The notes under the pieces were generated by a model. It had not been told where the DNA came from. It saw only the letters and a program-made list of their open reading frames with translations, and ran no database searches. Positions 10,479 to 23,500 of a stretch of DNA of 64,000 nucleotides are shown here, piece after piece. The translations under genes were made by a program, and so were the position numbers. The stretch's first letter is position 1, and each line of letters opens with the position of its first letter. The stretch comes from Axinella damicornis (Eukaryota; Porifera; Demospongiae; Axinellida; Axinellidae): positions 17,667,086 through 17,731,085 of the forward strand of contig OZ007507.1 of NCBI GenBank assembly GCA_963931865.1. Reading direction: 5' to 3'.

Positions 10479-11857
10479 ATCATGTACCAATAATTACTAC
10501 ATGTACACAAGGTGTGTGCAACCAACATACAGGAGCATGTTTTTTACAAGTTACCAGTATGAGTCCCTTGGTAACTGAATCACTAATCAAGGAGTAAGTA
10601 ATCCAATTTGATTAGGAGTCCCTTGGTAAGTGAATCCTTTGGACTTGTATAGTGGCTTGCCAGGAAGAAGCCAGTTTTCGAAAATGTAGCTCAAAGTTGC
10701 ACTAGCGGTTCGATTAGCCTTTTTTTAATAGCAAGTGAAAATGTAGATAAGGGCACTTCAATAACTTTTCTTGGAACTGTAGACCTCTCCTTCTCCTAAT
10801 CGACTTCCACAAGAGCCGATTTCTCAGAACCACTGTTGTTACAGTCAAATTACATTCGAATTGTACAACCTCTCGGGTTGGACTGAATTCAGGTAAGCGG
10901 TCAGCTTGGGCAAAATTAGATTCACAATGAATATTTCTGAGAATAATTAGTCGCAAGTTCTTGCTGCTAAATTGCATGAATCTGTATTATTAGAATAATA
11001 TTATGTAACAAAATGATTTACGGCACGACGTAAGAAACAAGATACTAGTATATCTAAACGATTAATGTGATGGCAAACTGACCTGTGTTGGGCTCGCTCA
11101 GGCTCGCCGCAATATGTTTACTAGGGTTCACATACCCATGTTTATCGTTCTCTTGCCGCTACATGTAGCAGTAAACAACGCAAACATGAAACATTTACGG
11201 GACTTTCGAACGCAACTGAAATTTGACCGAGGCATATTGACTATACACGACGACTACATGGTAAGCTTACGTAGCTGTTCAAGGTGGGTGGGGCTGCATG
11301 GGGTGGGCTGAAATAGCATTTCGATGAGGTTATTGGGGGTGTTGTATCTATCTCCCCCCCCCCCCCCCCCCCCCCCCCCCTTTCCCTCCATATGCATTGT
11401 ATTGCATGAGACGTTACATGCGAGCAAGGGGCGACAAACAAACGAAGTGAAGGTGAAATGCCTGCAAGATCGTTGGCGCCAAAACGTAGCGTCATGATTT
11501 CCCAATAGTGTGACCATGGATAACATAGTACGCGCGTGTCTATATTATCCACGGTGTGACACAACACGTCATCGAAGCTTGCCTGATTCGTTTGCCGTAG
11601 CTTTAATACCTTCACACTACCGCCGACCAAGTAAACCGAAACGTTACTACTGAATCTGACAGAGGACTTGCTGACGCTCAAGTTTACCGTAAAGCTTGAA
11701 GATGACAGAGGACTTGCTGAAGTTCGAGTATCGTATCTGGCTTGCTGATGCTCAAGTACAGAAGTTGAGAGAAGACTAGCTAGCTGAGTCGGCTAGATCT
11801 GGTGAATTTGACAGAAGACTTGGAAGTACTGAGGGCTTGGTCATGTATAGTCTCGTA
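10479..11857. other. Intergenic with 27-nt poly-C
   Basis: No gene supported. A C27 homopolymer lies at 11354-11380, creating spurious poly-Gly frames on the minus strand. A diverged single end of the GGCTCGCTCAGGCTCGCC family is at about 11,091. A short direct repeat (GACAGAGGACTTGCTGA) occurs twice at 11,657-11,720. Confidence 0.5.
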
Positions 11858-12246
11858 CAGTGGCGTAGCCAGAAATGTAGAATTGGTAGGGCACTATAGG
11901 GGCACGCTGCGGAAGGTAGTGTATAGAGGTGTGTAGCGCCGATCAGTCGGCGCGAAGCGCGGAAAATTTTTTTCACCTTCACTGTTCAGTTATCAGGATG
12001 GGCTCTCGTAGCACCTTCACATCTGTGGACAGTCAGTGCCTTCTGCAGTCACGGTGTTACCGTGTAGCTCTGATCCTTTGGTGACGTCCTGCACTGCAGC
12101 ATGCGCAGTCAAAACGATTTATACTGAACTCCGCACCGCGCTGCACTGGTACCTATTTAATGTTGGGGCACACCTCCAATGGTAGGGCACAACCCCCAAT
12201 TGGTAGGGCACGTGCCCCAGTGTGCCTCAGCTTGGCTACGCCACTG
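11858..12246. mobile_element. Non-autonomous hAT element
   Basis: 389 bp with ends CAGTGGCGTAGCC and GGCTACGCCACTG, flanked by an exact 8-bp direct repeat GTCTCGTA at 11850-11857 and 12247-12254. CA...TG ends with 8-bp target duplication are diagnostic of hAT transposons. There is no transposase frame. The internal GCGCGAAGCGCGGAAAA block is shared with remnants at 18,058 and 57,500. Confidence 0.85.
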
Positions 12247-12480
12247 GTCTCGTACCCGGCGCCGGGTAAGAGGCTAGGTATGTAATGAAGAGGACTGCTG
12301 AAGCTCAGCACACAAAGCACTTTATCTACCGGAACCGGAAGCGATATAGCAATCAACGGTGTTCACCCGTGTCCTATGGGTCGTACCGGTACTACATGTT
12401 CAGTTAGGTACTCAATTGCTCGTAACTTGCTGAGCAGGAAGCTGATCATGATGTTTGTTTACTGCAAAATACCATATATA

Positions 12481-12916
12481 GGCCTTGACAAATTATGCTA
12501 GCATAATTTTGAGAATAATAGGTACTCAAGAGCATAAGAGAATTATGCTGGAATAATAGGCATAAACATTCAGACCTGTGAGAATAATAGGCTACACTTA
12601 CCTAATACTTATAGTTGATGCTGTACTAAATGCATGCTTGCTCTAGCTTAAACTGTTGCAGCCATCCTCTGCAGCTATATAGAGCGAACGTTCTCCATCT
12701 TGCAAAAATTCCTTTACCCATAATATATATCAACAACAGTCATCGCTATAGAGGAATATTATGCTCCTGTACAATGTACATATGCTGCAGTACAAGGAAA
12801 TGGATAGTATGAAGAATAATTTTGAGAATAATAGGACAACTTCAAAGCATAATTAATGCTGAGAATAGGGGAATAGAATAATAAGGCGGAAACAAAGCAT
12901 AATTTGTCAAGGCCAA
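12481..12916. mobile_element. MITE with 10-bp target duplication
   Basis: Ends GGCCTTGACAAATTATGCT and AGCATAATTTGTCAAGGCC are perfect inverses. The element is flanked by exact ACCATATATA copies at 12471-12480 and 12917-12926. A 9-10 bp duplication points to Mutator-like transposition. The interior has several GAGAATAATAGG copies and no long frame. Confidence 0.8.
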
Positions 12917-13165
12917 ACCATATATACACAACACCCATGGACTCGTTAATAATATTACAGGTTTGGTTTAATGATGAATGTGTACATTAAAACAGAGTCC
13001 ACTGGAGGGAGACACTAGTAATTAGGGGGATTTTAGTCCAACCTAGCTAGTATCACAACCTCCCTCCTATCTCATCCATCACCTCCCTATTCACACCCAC
13101 CATATAATTAGTCAGGTGACATCATTGACGACTTCAAACTCCTCCTCTGCTCCAACAATATTAAC
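12917..13165. other. Intergenic, nothing recognised
   Basis: AT-rich; no domain or repeat recognised. Confidence 0.4.
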
Positions 13166-13312
13166 GACGTGGATATTGGCCAGGGTTAGGGTTAGGGTTA
13201 GAAGTAGCTACATACTTTAATTACAGGTAACGGACACGCCTTCACATTCAGCACCTGACCTGGCCCTAATATACCATAACCCATCGCTACTTCCTGCCGG
13301 ACCAATAACCAC
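13166..13312. repeat. Short inverted-ended repeat, copy 2
   Basis: Diverged partner of 9740-9882. It begins GACGTGGATATTGG, includes four TTAGGG-like units (13,181-13,201) that are part of the element and not telomere, and ends ACTTCCTGCCGGACCAATAA. Confidence 0.5.
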
Positions 13313-13768
13313 TTTGTATTATTAATCCTCTCAGTCTGGAAAGTAACTTAGAGTCGCAGTCAACAAAACCTCATGGGAGTACGTATTTTGCTGAACTACA
13401 TTACCAGACACCATAGTGGATGTACTACTAAGACTACAATGGGGCCTATTGAAGGCTGGCATTCATTTTGTTGTTGACTTCCGAACATAATTATAGCAAC
13501 GAACCCATATAGCTAGTCATAAACAGGAGCACAAAAACATTCCACTACGTCATTATGTGCTCCTGTCATGATGATTGTGAAGAAGTTCTGGACATTGCAT
13601 TCAAATGCTGGCCTAAACGTTTCAAGATGAAAGAGTGCAGCACAATTTTGCATTAAATGGGACTATAATTTGACCATACACATGTACTTAACTTAATAAA
13701 TCCTACTGTGGGATTTATGGGAACTGATCTCATGACAGATGATTTCAACCGGGGAGTAATTTAATCCC

Positions 13769-13769
<1 letters not shown>

Positions 13770-13814
<45 letters not shown>

Positions 13815-13823
13815 ACACACACA
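13770..13823. repeat. C31 homopolymer followed by (AC)n
   Basis: Thirty-one C at 13770-13800, then (AC)11-12. Low complexity only. Confidence 0.9.
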
Positions 13824-15549
13824 GACCCTGCATGGGTATTTCCTGAAAACTCATGAATATTTTAACATTCAATGGCTGCTTTGATCAAAGGTTAGTGACA
13901 CAACACAATGTCATGCATTGGCAAGGTCATAATTTCAGAGTAAATTATGCACACCCAGATCTAAGGCATAATTATCGTATTGCAAGAACAAATTTGTTAC
14001 TAGGAGTGAATATGCACTTCAAAATTTTACTATGCAATTCTAGGTATGATAATTGACAATTGAGTTCTTAACTCCTACATATGACATCACGGGCATGATT
14101 CCGGTGAACACTTTGTACTTATTATGTCACACAGCCTTAACTCCTACATATGACGTATTATACGTGCAAGAGTAGAAATGGTACAAGTGCATGCATACAA
14201 AAACGTACAGTGAGTTGACTTGAAATCCTACTTAATGCATGACCATGCATGTAGGAGTCCAAGCATTGCTGCCTCAGTGATCTGCCTGTATACAGCTACT
14301 AGTAGCTATAGGCAGATACTATAGTGTGGAATGGAATTGCAATGCTATGGATAATTGAAGCCATGACTCCTACATGCAGAAATATGATGCCACTGTAGCA
14401 AATTCTACCCAATTAATAATAACTTCGCTGTCACTGTTTCTGTAGCTGTGTAAACTTACAAATGGTATCGTGTGGGAGTCGATTGGCTCAGACTGCATCA
14501 GTGCATAATTAGTAGTTTACTAGCTGCATTGTACTTCCAAGATTTGTGTTTCACTCGATTCTGCTCGACATGGGTTACATATGGACTGACATCAGGTTTG
14601 AAGGTAAGTAGATATTTGAACAGCTGGCATGTGAAGCTTTATGCAATGTGAAACTCGTGCACATAGAATCCAAAGGCACCATTGAGATCTGGAATAACTA
14701 GTGTAGTTATCTATTATGGTCAGGAGGGAGCACAATTATAGTGAAATGGGAAATGACTTGGGAATGAACTTTAGATTTATGCACAGGTGTGCATGTATAG
14801 TTCTAGTCCGAATTGAATGATCATTTGTTTCAGCAAATGAATAATATTCAGTAGTGGGGTGTATACTTTTATTGTTACATACGTTCATAGGACAACTCTT
14901 TGTCAACTGAAGTCTTATAGGGAGTTGTTTTTGACAGGATGACTCCATTTCATGTCAACATACAAATAACACAAATGCTAACTTTGTTCATAACATCTTT
15001 GAGTATTTTCATGCTATTATGTAAACAACACTCTTTAGTGACATCAAGAAAGTAAAAATTATACTGTGACCCCACTCCTGCACTGTAAACTGTAGGGGGA
15101 TTATGAATTATCATCCTTTGCTTCCATACTTTTCTGTGTGCGCAAAAAATTAGTTAATGGGCTTTCACTGCAAGAGTGTTAGGTTATACATGTCACATGT
15201 CATGTAGCCATGGGAATGTATAAATACTATATTCTAATAGCAATAGCTAGCTTCATGTTATGCATATGCACTCGCTCAGGTTTGCTACACATTGCCAGGG
15301 CATTTTGTTAGTACTGACATGTATAGTAGTTGTCTGATACAGCGCAAGTGCCCAATGACGCTGCTATCAATTGGCATAATAAATTCATGCATGCAAATAT
15401 TCCACTTGGGAAGGAGAAATCGACTGCGGCTAACTAAGAACACAGTTCATCACATTAGGAAGTATACTAGACCTGCACTCTCCTCCAAATATGAAACCGA
15501 GTTGTGAAGCCAATGCATAATAATAAACTCAGCAGCTCAACCCACGAAA
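13824..15549. other. Intergenic, nothing coding
   Basis: Only short frames are open. Small inverted and direct repeats built on ACTCCTACAT recur at about 14,070-14,370. A single decayed CGCTCAGG end lies near 15,271. No gene, RNA or full element can be supported. Confidence 0.4.
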
Positions 15550-16480
15550 CAAATAAGCAATTCTGCAAGGAGAACAATCAAATTCGCAATGAACAATCCA
15601 AATTCCAACTCTGCATTACCAAAACACGTGCAACATCGAAGGCCTGGATGCATTAATACTTTACAATGTAGCCAATTCCACCTCTAATTGGTCACCCTCA
15701 GATGGCAATTCAGAAGACAGCATGCTCACCACTGTCTGCCCTGATGCCTTGCTTTGTACAACTGACAAAGTCCTCTCGTACACCATGACCAGTCTGTGGA
15801 CTTAGTTGTCAACTAGAATGCACAGCCAGCAGCATCACTATTTCAATCTGCCTTGCAATTGCAATTGGCAACTTTCCAAGTCATCTCAACACAAGAAAGT
15901 TTCCGACTATAGACCTAACTCAACAGCAAACAGAATGCTAGAATGCCACTTTCACCACTGGATATTACCAGCTACCTCAATGAAATGACTCAATCCTACT
16001 ATGAAATAAGCGATTGATTGGTGTTCAAATCTGGAATTCCACAGTCACAGCATTTTCTTACTCAAATCCTTGAATTTGGACATGATGTGTGGCCATATAA
16101 TTTATTATTTTTCAGAAGCTAGCTATACGGGTGTTCAACTCAGTTTCATATCAGTTACTATTGAACAAGTTAAGCAGTTATGACCTGGACCCGCATATTT
16201 AGGAAGCGGAAATACTAATAGGCAAGCAATTAGATGCTAGTTACCATGAAATCTTTATACGTCATGGCTTTTCTTATCATGTTTTGGGATGATGCTTCTG
16301 TATCAGAACCAAGTAGACATATTCTCACACCTCGCTTCCATCTCACCAACATTTGTATGCACGAAAGTGTCATTTGTACCTAGTGCTGTTTCTATATGGA
16401 ATAACTTATCCCAAAAGCACTTATAGCTCCCTTACTCTACACCACTAAAGTACACATTAGACCTTTTGTCTTGCAACATA
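15550..16480 (+). pseudogene. Decayed LINE on the plus strand
   Basis: Two islands of reverse-transcriptase-like reading survive: KKVSDYRPNS at about 15,893-15,922, the start of the RT palm in many non-LTR elements, and VSFVPSAVSIWNNLSQKHL at about 16,367-16,425, the usual SFVP-A-S-WN-LP C-terminal block. Frames between them are shifted and stopped. An old, non-functional copy. Confidence 0.5.
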
Positions 16481-16754
16481 TTAACCAAATTAGCTACTTT
16501 AAGTTAGCTATTGTGAATCGTTTGCATTATTGCATAAAATTTGTAATAACCTGAAAAGCACCAGCAGATCAGCTATAGAGTGTGTGAAGCATCATTGGCC
16601 AGAAGTCCGCTGAGTGCCAAATGTGAAAATAATATCCAGCAGCGACGCCTTAGGATAATACAGTCCCCAGGGACTGTAGCAACATAGTCATCTCGCTGAG
16701 TGAAAATACGGTTCGTTTCAATGCAGTAACACTGCACTGACTGCAGCCATCTCT

Positions 16755-17044
16755 CAAAGCATCCGACTGCTAATCTAAAGGTTGCAGGTTCGAATCCCAC
16801 CATTGCCATAGGAGAGATTTTCTTTCTCTCCTAGGAGTTGACTCAGCTCTACCCTTAAAAATGAGTAGGTGTGTTCTTGAAGGTGTTTTCACCTGATACA
16901 GTTCACACCGCATCCTTCGGAGGGGATGTAAAGCCGTTGGTCCCGGGGTACTGGTTAATATTAGCATTCATGCTATTCCGGTTACCTCGTTAGCCACTCT
17001 ACATGGTGGTTTCTCATAAAATAAATAAAATAAATAAATAAATA
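16755..17044 (+). mobile_element. tRNA-Ser-derived SINE, copy 1 (5' truncated)
   Basis: Begins inside a tRNA-like head: CATCCGACTGCTAATCTAAA forms an anticodon arm with GCT, then the B-box GGTTCGAATCCCAC. A unique body of about 230 bp follows and the end is an AAATAAATAAAT tail. The same body occurs at 42,722-43,004. The 5' A-box half is missing here. Frames through it read ...GFEPATFRL... on the minus strand, a well-known by-product of tRNA-derived DNA and not a protein. Confidence 0.8.
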
Positions 17045-17094
17045 ATGGTTATGCTGCATTACAGGTTGTTGTGGTTCTCTAGATGGGTACTGGG

Positions 17095-17186
17095 TAGCCT
17101 TGTTCCAGGCTCCTCTCCAGCATTTGTCAAATGCCATACAAATGTATATGTGACAAAAGGTTGGGAGGAGCCTGGGAAAGAGGCTA
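17095..17186. mobile_element. Hairpin element, diverged TAGCCTCGTTCCCAG family
   Basis: TAGCCTTGTTCCAGGCTCCT faces AGGAGCCTGGGAAAGAGGCT. Arms are imperfect and no target duplication is evident, so this is an older copy. Confidence 0.5.
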
Positions 17187-17474
17187 CCAGCTATAGTACA
17201 TCTTATCATGCGATACTGACATCCATGATCTACCAGCTAGCTAGTTAGACTTAATTATAGATCATGAACATCATGTCACTCACATGAGAAGATGTACTAG
17301 TCTATCATCTAGTTTTGAGCAAAGAGTTTAAGAGTGTGCAATTTCTATAGCTGGTGTCATCTCTGATGTGGGCAATCAGTGGTGAATATGTTTAACATGA
17401 AATCCTTCTTGGACACCTGTGCAGTAGCACAGTAATTTATGTAAACATGATTCACTGCTGACTGCCTACCTGAT

Positions 17475-18028
17475 ATGAAATATTTCAGCACAATTGTTAC
17501 AGGAAAGGATATGTGCTTGACAGCGTAGTCAGAATCTTCCTGGGCCTTTCCTAAGCGCTATATTCCCAATGATCATGACAGTCGAAAAGAGCAATGGTGA
17601 CTAATGGGAAGACAAAAGCGCTCATAACTCCATCACCATGGTGAGTTTCTGCACAATTATTTTCTACTTGAAAATCCGAATCTTGGTGAGGCTTCCCCAA
17701 ACATTACGCTACATTATTTCTCCCCTTCCAGGAACCTGGTTTGGTTAAACATTAGTAACTTGATCAGTAGCCGCCGTGAATTCTGCAAGTTTCACGTTAA
17801 CTAATGCCTTGCTGGTTCTGGTGCTGCAGCTATGCATGAACATAGTGCATGCAACATTAATGGATATCCACGCAGTGTGCAATAAACTCCCCTGCTGGTG
17901 CCATCTGCCTTACAATATTCACATGATGATGTAACAGTTGTGCTTGTGTGGCAACAGCCAAATAGGATAATAATATATTCATATGGTGGTATTGGATAGA
18001 CAATGAAGAGGTTGGACAAGGTCATCTG
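17475..18028. repeat. Duplicated block, left copy
   Basis: About 550 bp repeated in the same orientation at 18952-19498 with few differences (for example TATGAAATATTTCAGCACAA versus GATAAAATATTTCAGCACAA). Both copies contain a minus-strand frame reading ...CCHTSTTVTSSCEYCKADGT..., but no known domain is seen. The block lies upstream of the signal-peptide exon of gene A. Confidence 0.75.
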
Positions 18029-18057
18029 TAGCCTCGTTCCACCAACTCAATGTAGTA

Positions 18058-18330
18058 CAGTGGCGGATCCAGGATGTTTGAAAGGGGGGTTGTTTTACAG
18101 GCTGCCGTAGGCAGCCGTACAGAGGCGCGTAGCGCCGATCAGTCCGCGCGAAGCGCGGAAAAATTTTTCGCCTTTATTTTTCAGTTATCAGGGTGGGCTC
18201 TCGTGGAACCTTCGTGCTTTTTGCACAGCAAGTTCCAGATGTGAAAGGATTGCAGGACCCAGGGCCGCCATGTGCTTCCTTTTCTTGCTCAAATTTCGCT
18301 CATGCAATGTAATAGCTACGTAGCTACGTA
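18058..18330. mobile_element. hAT-like end fragment
   Basis: Begins CAGTGGCGGATCC at 18058 and shares the internal stretch GGCGCGTAGCGCCGATCAGT and GCGCGAAGCGCGGAAAAA with the intact hAT element at 11858-12246. A matching inverse end (GATCCGCCACTG) occurs at 20,773-20,784, but whether the two belong to one 2.7-kb element is not supported by a target duplication. Confidence 0.5.
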
Positions 18331-18951
18331 CACGTAAATATACTAGATCGTGGTCTCGTTCCCAAGCCGTTCGGTTTCAGCCAGCTCCACCCTCTCAATT
18401 TGGAAGCGGTAAACTTTGTACCCGGAACAACTGTACTCCGCACTGTTACTGCTACGTACGTTTTTCGCAGTGTATTAGACAGCTGCTCGTCACCGCTGCA
18501 AGCTCAAGTGTTCAAATAAAGTGTCGTGTTATGCCAAGAATGTTACCAGATGGATATCTTTCCAATTTTTTGTGGCTGGGCGCAAGACTGCCTATCACCA
18601 TGCAATGAGCATTTTATGTTTTGCATGCACAAAATGTATTCACAGTAAACATTACAAGTCAATGAACACTCACAAAGTTATGCAACCAACCACAATACTG
18701 TCTGGATATTCATGGTTTCTCTTTCCAGCAAAAGGGTGGAATGGCACCATTACAAAATATTCACTGCACTGCTGGAGGCAAATTAACTCACCGTACATGC
18801 CTTGAATCTTACTATGGATACTTGAGCAAACTCTACCATACAACCAGCCTCATTCCCAGGCTGTGTGCTCATCCGAATTAACACACACGTTATATGACTT
18901 CACATACTGCCACCAACAGTCGATGCGAGCAGTGACAGCCAATGGTAAGAT

Positions 18952-19498
18952 AAAATATTTCAGCACAATTGTTACAGGAAAGCATGTGCTTGACAGTGTA
19001 GTCAGAATCTTCCTGGGCCTTTCTTAAGTGCTATACTCTCAATGATCATGCATGACAGTCGAAAAGAGCAATGGTGACTGATGGGAAGACAAAAGCGCTC
19101 ATAACTCCATCACCATGGTGAGCTTCTGCACAATTATTTTCTACTTTAGAAAATCCGAATCTTGGTGAGGCTTCCCCAAACATTACGCCACATTATTTCT
19201 CCCCTACCAGGAACCTGGTTTGGTTAAACATTAGTAACTTGATCAGTAGCAATTCTGCAGTTTCACGTTAACTAATGCCTTGCTGAATCTGGTGCTGCAG
19301 CTATGCATGAACATTGTGCATGTAACATTAATGGATATCCACGCAGTGTGCAATAAACTCCCCTGCTGGTGCCATCTGCCTTACAATATTCACATGATGA
19401 TGTAACAGTTGTGCTTGTGTGGCAACAGCCAAATAGGATAAATATATTCATATGGTGGTATTGGATAGACAATGAAGAGCTTGGACAAGGTCATCTGC
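18952..19498. repeat. Duplicated block, right copy
   Basis: Partner of 17475-18028. The two copies are separated by about 0.9 kb that includes a hAT-like end, so the duplication may have been mediated by, or predates, that insertion. Confidence 0.75.
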
Positions 19499-20481
19499 AC
19501 AATGTACCAAACAGCAGAGTTGACTAAAAGGAGCTTATCAATCGATCTATATTGTGAGCTCCCAATCCCAAAATAGAACTCATGCAACAAGGTATGCACT
19601 GAGCTAGAAATGTAGTTCCAATTTGCTCAAGAAGGTAATTAAAATCTCACATGATACATGGAGTCATGTTTGCTGTGGCTGACCTTCAAGGCAGAAAATG
19701 GTTTCTGCAGTGGTCATTGGTCTACTGAGCTGTTTGTTGTCTGGGTTTTAGGGGAAGCGTTAGGACTACCTTGATACACAAGCAATCAGTTTAACCATAA
19801 CTATTCCATATTCCATTCCATTGCCTCTATTGTAGTCTATTGAGCTAGACCATATTTCTCTTGCTCAGGAAGTTGGGGTGGGAGTAGGAAAAGTGAGAGT
19901 TAGTGTTACGGCTATGCCCCACCCCCAACTTCCGGTGAGCGAAAGAAATGGTCCAGCTCTATAGACTAACCTATAGTTACGTGTTCTTTGTAGTTTCTCC
20001 AAGCTTACATGTATCCCCTGTGACTGACTCTGCAAGGTGGCACATGGTTTACTGATGCAATCCAAAGACAAGAATCTGTCCAAAAGTGGAAGTGTGTATA
20101 GCAAGTTTTCGCTTACATCATTATATTACAGCCAGTATGTGAACAACATGTGGAGCCAGTCACATGATGATATAGTTGTGTGTCGGAAACACATAGCTAG
20201 CTCAGACTTGAACTGAAGATCAACAAATCATGAATGGACCAAAAAACTGTAGAAGATTCGCACACTGTGACTGTTTGGCAGCTCCACCACCACCAACTGA
20301 CCATGATCGCTTCACTTGGATGCTAGCTAGCACACACAGTTCAGGCAGAGCAGGCTATAGAGTGTATGTTAATTGGCTATGATGTAATTATATAGATAAG
20401 GTGGGTCGACAGCAGCTATGACCCAGCACCTGAGATTGATATATCAACAGATGTCTGGACGTCTTTTTTGTCTCTTTCCAG

Positions 20482-20571
20482 GTTACACAGAGCAATGGAA
20501 TCCCACCTCCTCAGCATGCATGGTCATGTTGCTGATTATTCTGCTGTGTTTGGTTACTACCAATCAAGAAA
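20482..20571 (+). CDS. Gene A, exon 1: signal peptide
   Basis: The acceptor TTTCCAG ends at 20481 and the donor GTGAGT starts at 20572. The ATG at 20520 opens MVMLLIILLCLVTTNQE, a hydrophobic leader, and the exon ends in phase 1, as needed to join the Ig exon at 34027. The counterpart in gene B (55508-55584) shares the exon start GGTTAC(A/T)CAGAGCA, the leader style and the phase, which is the main reason for assigning this exon to gene A across 13.5 kb. An out-of-frame ATG at 20495 begins a short overlapping upstream frame and may lower translation. The preceding 5' untranslated exon is not identified. Confidence 0.5.
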
Positions 20572-23500
20572 GTGAGTGATGTAAATGTTAATGTACCGTA
20601 ATGTCACACTCCACGAATGGTCAAGGTAGGTAAGTTGCTCTTACACTTCAAACATGCAGCTTGCATTTCTGCCTTGAGTGTACGGTCTGAGTCAAATACA
20701 TTTTTTGGTTCTCCTTGAAAGTGCTACTGGTCCTTCAAAAGAGGGGTTCCATGGAACCCATGGAACCCCCTAGATCCGCCACTGCATTGTGTAGTCGTAT
20801 ACAGTGCTTATACTTAACCTTTACCAACCAATGACGCCATATGGTGTCATGAGTACTTAACCTTTAACCCTTTCCCAACCAATGACGCCATATGGTGTCA
20901 TGAGACTTTCAGCTTCATGATGTCACGTCCGGCAATGTCCTTGGGAGATAGGCTCTCTGCACCAGCAGAAAGGGTGGGGCAGGGGAAGGTGGGTGGGTGC
21001 ACCCGAAGGGTGCAAACAGCATGGTTGTGTCTGGGCTCAGCTTTGAACAGCCCTTGGTTAGAGCCGGGTAGGCCATTTCTTGCATAAATGGGCCTAGAAA
21101 ACAGTGGTCTCACCTTGCAGAGCCTCGAATTCCAGTGTTCAAGGCTGATTTTTCTGCTAGAGCGAGTTACCATCGCCCAAGCATCTTGATCACATACACG
21201 TTAACGAGTGGGTGTGGTCAGAATCACGAATGTGGAAAGCATGGCTGTGTGCAGTTCTGTGTGCAGTTCTGTGTGATGTTTTGAGCATGAAAACCGTTGG
21301 GAACCTTATCTAGGGTATGTTTAAGTAGATTACAAGCTAATAAACTGACCTCCATAATCTGTGGTTGGTAAAGAGTTAAGCCCCAATGATGTCATTTAGA
21401 CTCTATGCACTTGTATGGCTTCTTCAGTACCTACAGTGGTAGGGTAGTTGAGTGTGGGTGAAGGCAGTCTTTGCCTGTTTGGACCTTGTTCCAAATCTGT
21501 CGTCAGTGCTAGGTAAACGATGTAGGTAGTTAATTTGCGATTGGGCGGAATTCTTCACTCCAGTGAGAAGGCTTAACTCTGCCCGATGAATGGACCAAAG
21601 GTCAAATTTGTAGATTCTATTCCCGGAGAGTCTCCAACAATGCGTTCTCGGAAGAAAGGAGAAATCCGCTGATTTGAGGTAGCCAGAATGGGTCGATTTT
21701 GACCGTGCAGCCACACCACGACGTTGTCCGGGAAAGGATTCAGCAAATACATGTTCTTGTTAACTTCTGTACCAAGAATGAAGGCTGTCCTTCTGCTACT
21801 AGAATTCCACCTAAAACGTTTTAGATAGCTGAAGGTGATGAAGTGGGCACGCCCAGTTAAGTTAAGTGAGTGCCAGGGGGCAGAGCTTTTCCTTTTTTGT
21901 CACCTAAGGAGCTACACTTTCAAGTAGTAGTGCTGTATTTTTTTAATTTTTTTATTTTTTTTCTATGAAAGTTTATGCCAAAGAAGCACAGGGTATACAA
22001 AATAGCATAAAGCTAATGTTATTGCACCCAGGAGTATCAATAAGCAATGATACACAAACACAAAAGGATAAGCATGGTTACAACACTGATTCTATTGTAC
22101 TCTTATGGTATTCGTATACGATTAAACTAAGTAAATGGTCTAAGTAAATGTTTAAAATTAGGGTAGTTAGCAGCACATACCACGTAATCTGGTAGGTAGT
22201 TCCACTTCCGCACAGAGTCCGGGATGAATGAATGCTGAAAGCAATTTGTCCTGGCAAAGGGTTGCTCAAGCATAAGCGGACGCATTGCATGTGAAGGATT
22301 ATGCCTGGGAACTATAACACCAGAGGGAAAGTAACACAGTCCATTGACAATTTTGAAAAGATGGCAAAGCTTTAAGTAGAGTCGATGATTTTCCAGGGTT
22401 GAGAGATTACGCATGTTTAAGAGCTCACTGTAGCCAGTGTCCCACTGTTTTGAACAGACACGTAGACCAAACTTTTGCACATTCTCGAGCATATTTATGT
22501 CCTGTGCCAAGTGTGGGTCCCACACTGGTGCAGCGTATTCAACATCTCAGGTCTGTTAAGGCATGGCTGAAGTGTAAACAATGGTGTTCATTGCTAGTAT
22601 TTGACCATCACAATTCTATCCACTGTTTGTTGCTTCAGTCTGGAATTGGATACTAAATGAAAGTGAAATCAATACTTACTATCTTGACGGAAGCCCCGCC
22701 CCACTGGGACAATCACGTGACGGTACTGAGACAAAGTACACACCCCCTTTTGCAAGGAATATCAGCTTACACGGAGCACTTGTAGACATGGTGAAGAGCT
22801 AAAGTTTTGCACACAAGCATGACTAGTAACATACATCAATATTTTATTTTGGGAAAATCAATATCGATTATCGTTCTTCGGAAATGCTGTTCAAAGCATA
22901 ATTTGGCTCACCTTCACGGGTGTTTAACCGCCTCCCTCCAGCCCGAGAAGGACGAAGCGCAAATTCCCAAAATAGAATCTGACGAAACACAAAACGGCCT
23001 TCGTTGCTGTCTATTTAAGGCAGCCTGAAAGCAGCGTCTTCGGTTCCGTATACCGAACACTGACTTCCTAGCCGGCCAGCAGCCATGTTTTTGCAGTTGG
23101 CCGGCTGACACACCCCCCGATAGTCATGTGACAAGATAGTTAATTAATTGTACGCAGCTGCAGCATCAGTCTTAGTACGTTCTGCGCAACCGCGGGAAAA
23201 TCGAAGGACTTTGGCAAGTTTTATGTCGAGTGCTCGTCCACGCAAGACGTTCAGCAGCAGTTGGAAAACATCAGAAACGAGTGAAAATCAGCCAATTCAG
23301 GTAACTTACATAGATTATAAATCATGAACACGATTAATTGTACATCCACTGTACAGATTGTGCTGTATAGTCTGTATAAATGCATCACACTGCTAGTATG
23401 ACGTAAATAATAATAACTGTAGTCCTGAAGGAATGGAGGAGTAACTGCACCATACATACTCTGGCTATCTATAGTACAAGACTGGCTTGCTAATTCAGAA

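Noticed and set aside
11241..11681. 146-codon minus frame with a Gly run
   Set aside because: Runs through the C27 homopolymer; no domain and no splice logic.
13181..13201. TTAGGG units as an interstitial telomere
   Set aside because: Only three to four units, within a small transposon-like repeat.
16573..16809. Minus-strand frame MAMVGFEPATFRLAV and its kin at 16770-16967 and 42734-42931
   Set aside because: They lie wholly inside the tRNA-derived SINE; the reading is a known artefact of the tRNA B-box region.
16760..16830. Possible tRNA-Ser gene
   Set aside because: The B-box and GCT anticodon arm are present, but the acceptor stem and A-box half are missing and the sequence continues into a SINE body.
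18058..20784. One 2.7-kb hAT element between CAGTGGCGGATCC and GATCCGCCACTG
   Set aside because: No 8-bp direct repeat flanks the two ends and the interior holds unrelated repeats and the gene A leader exon.
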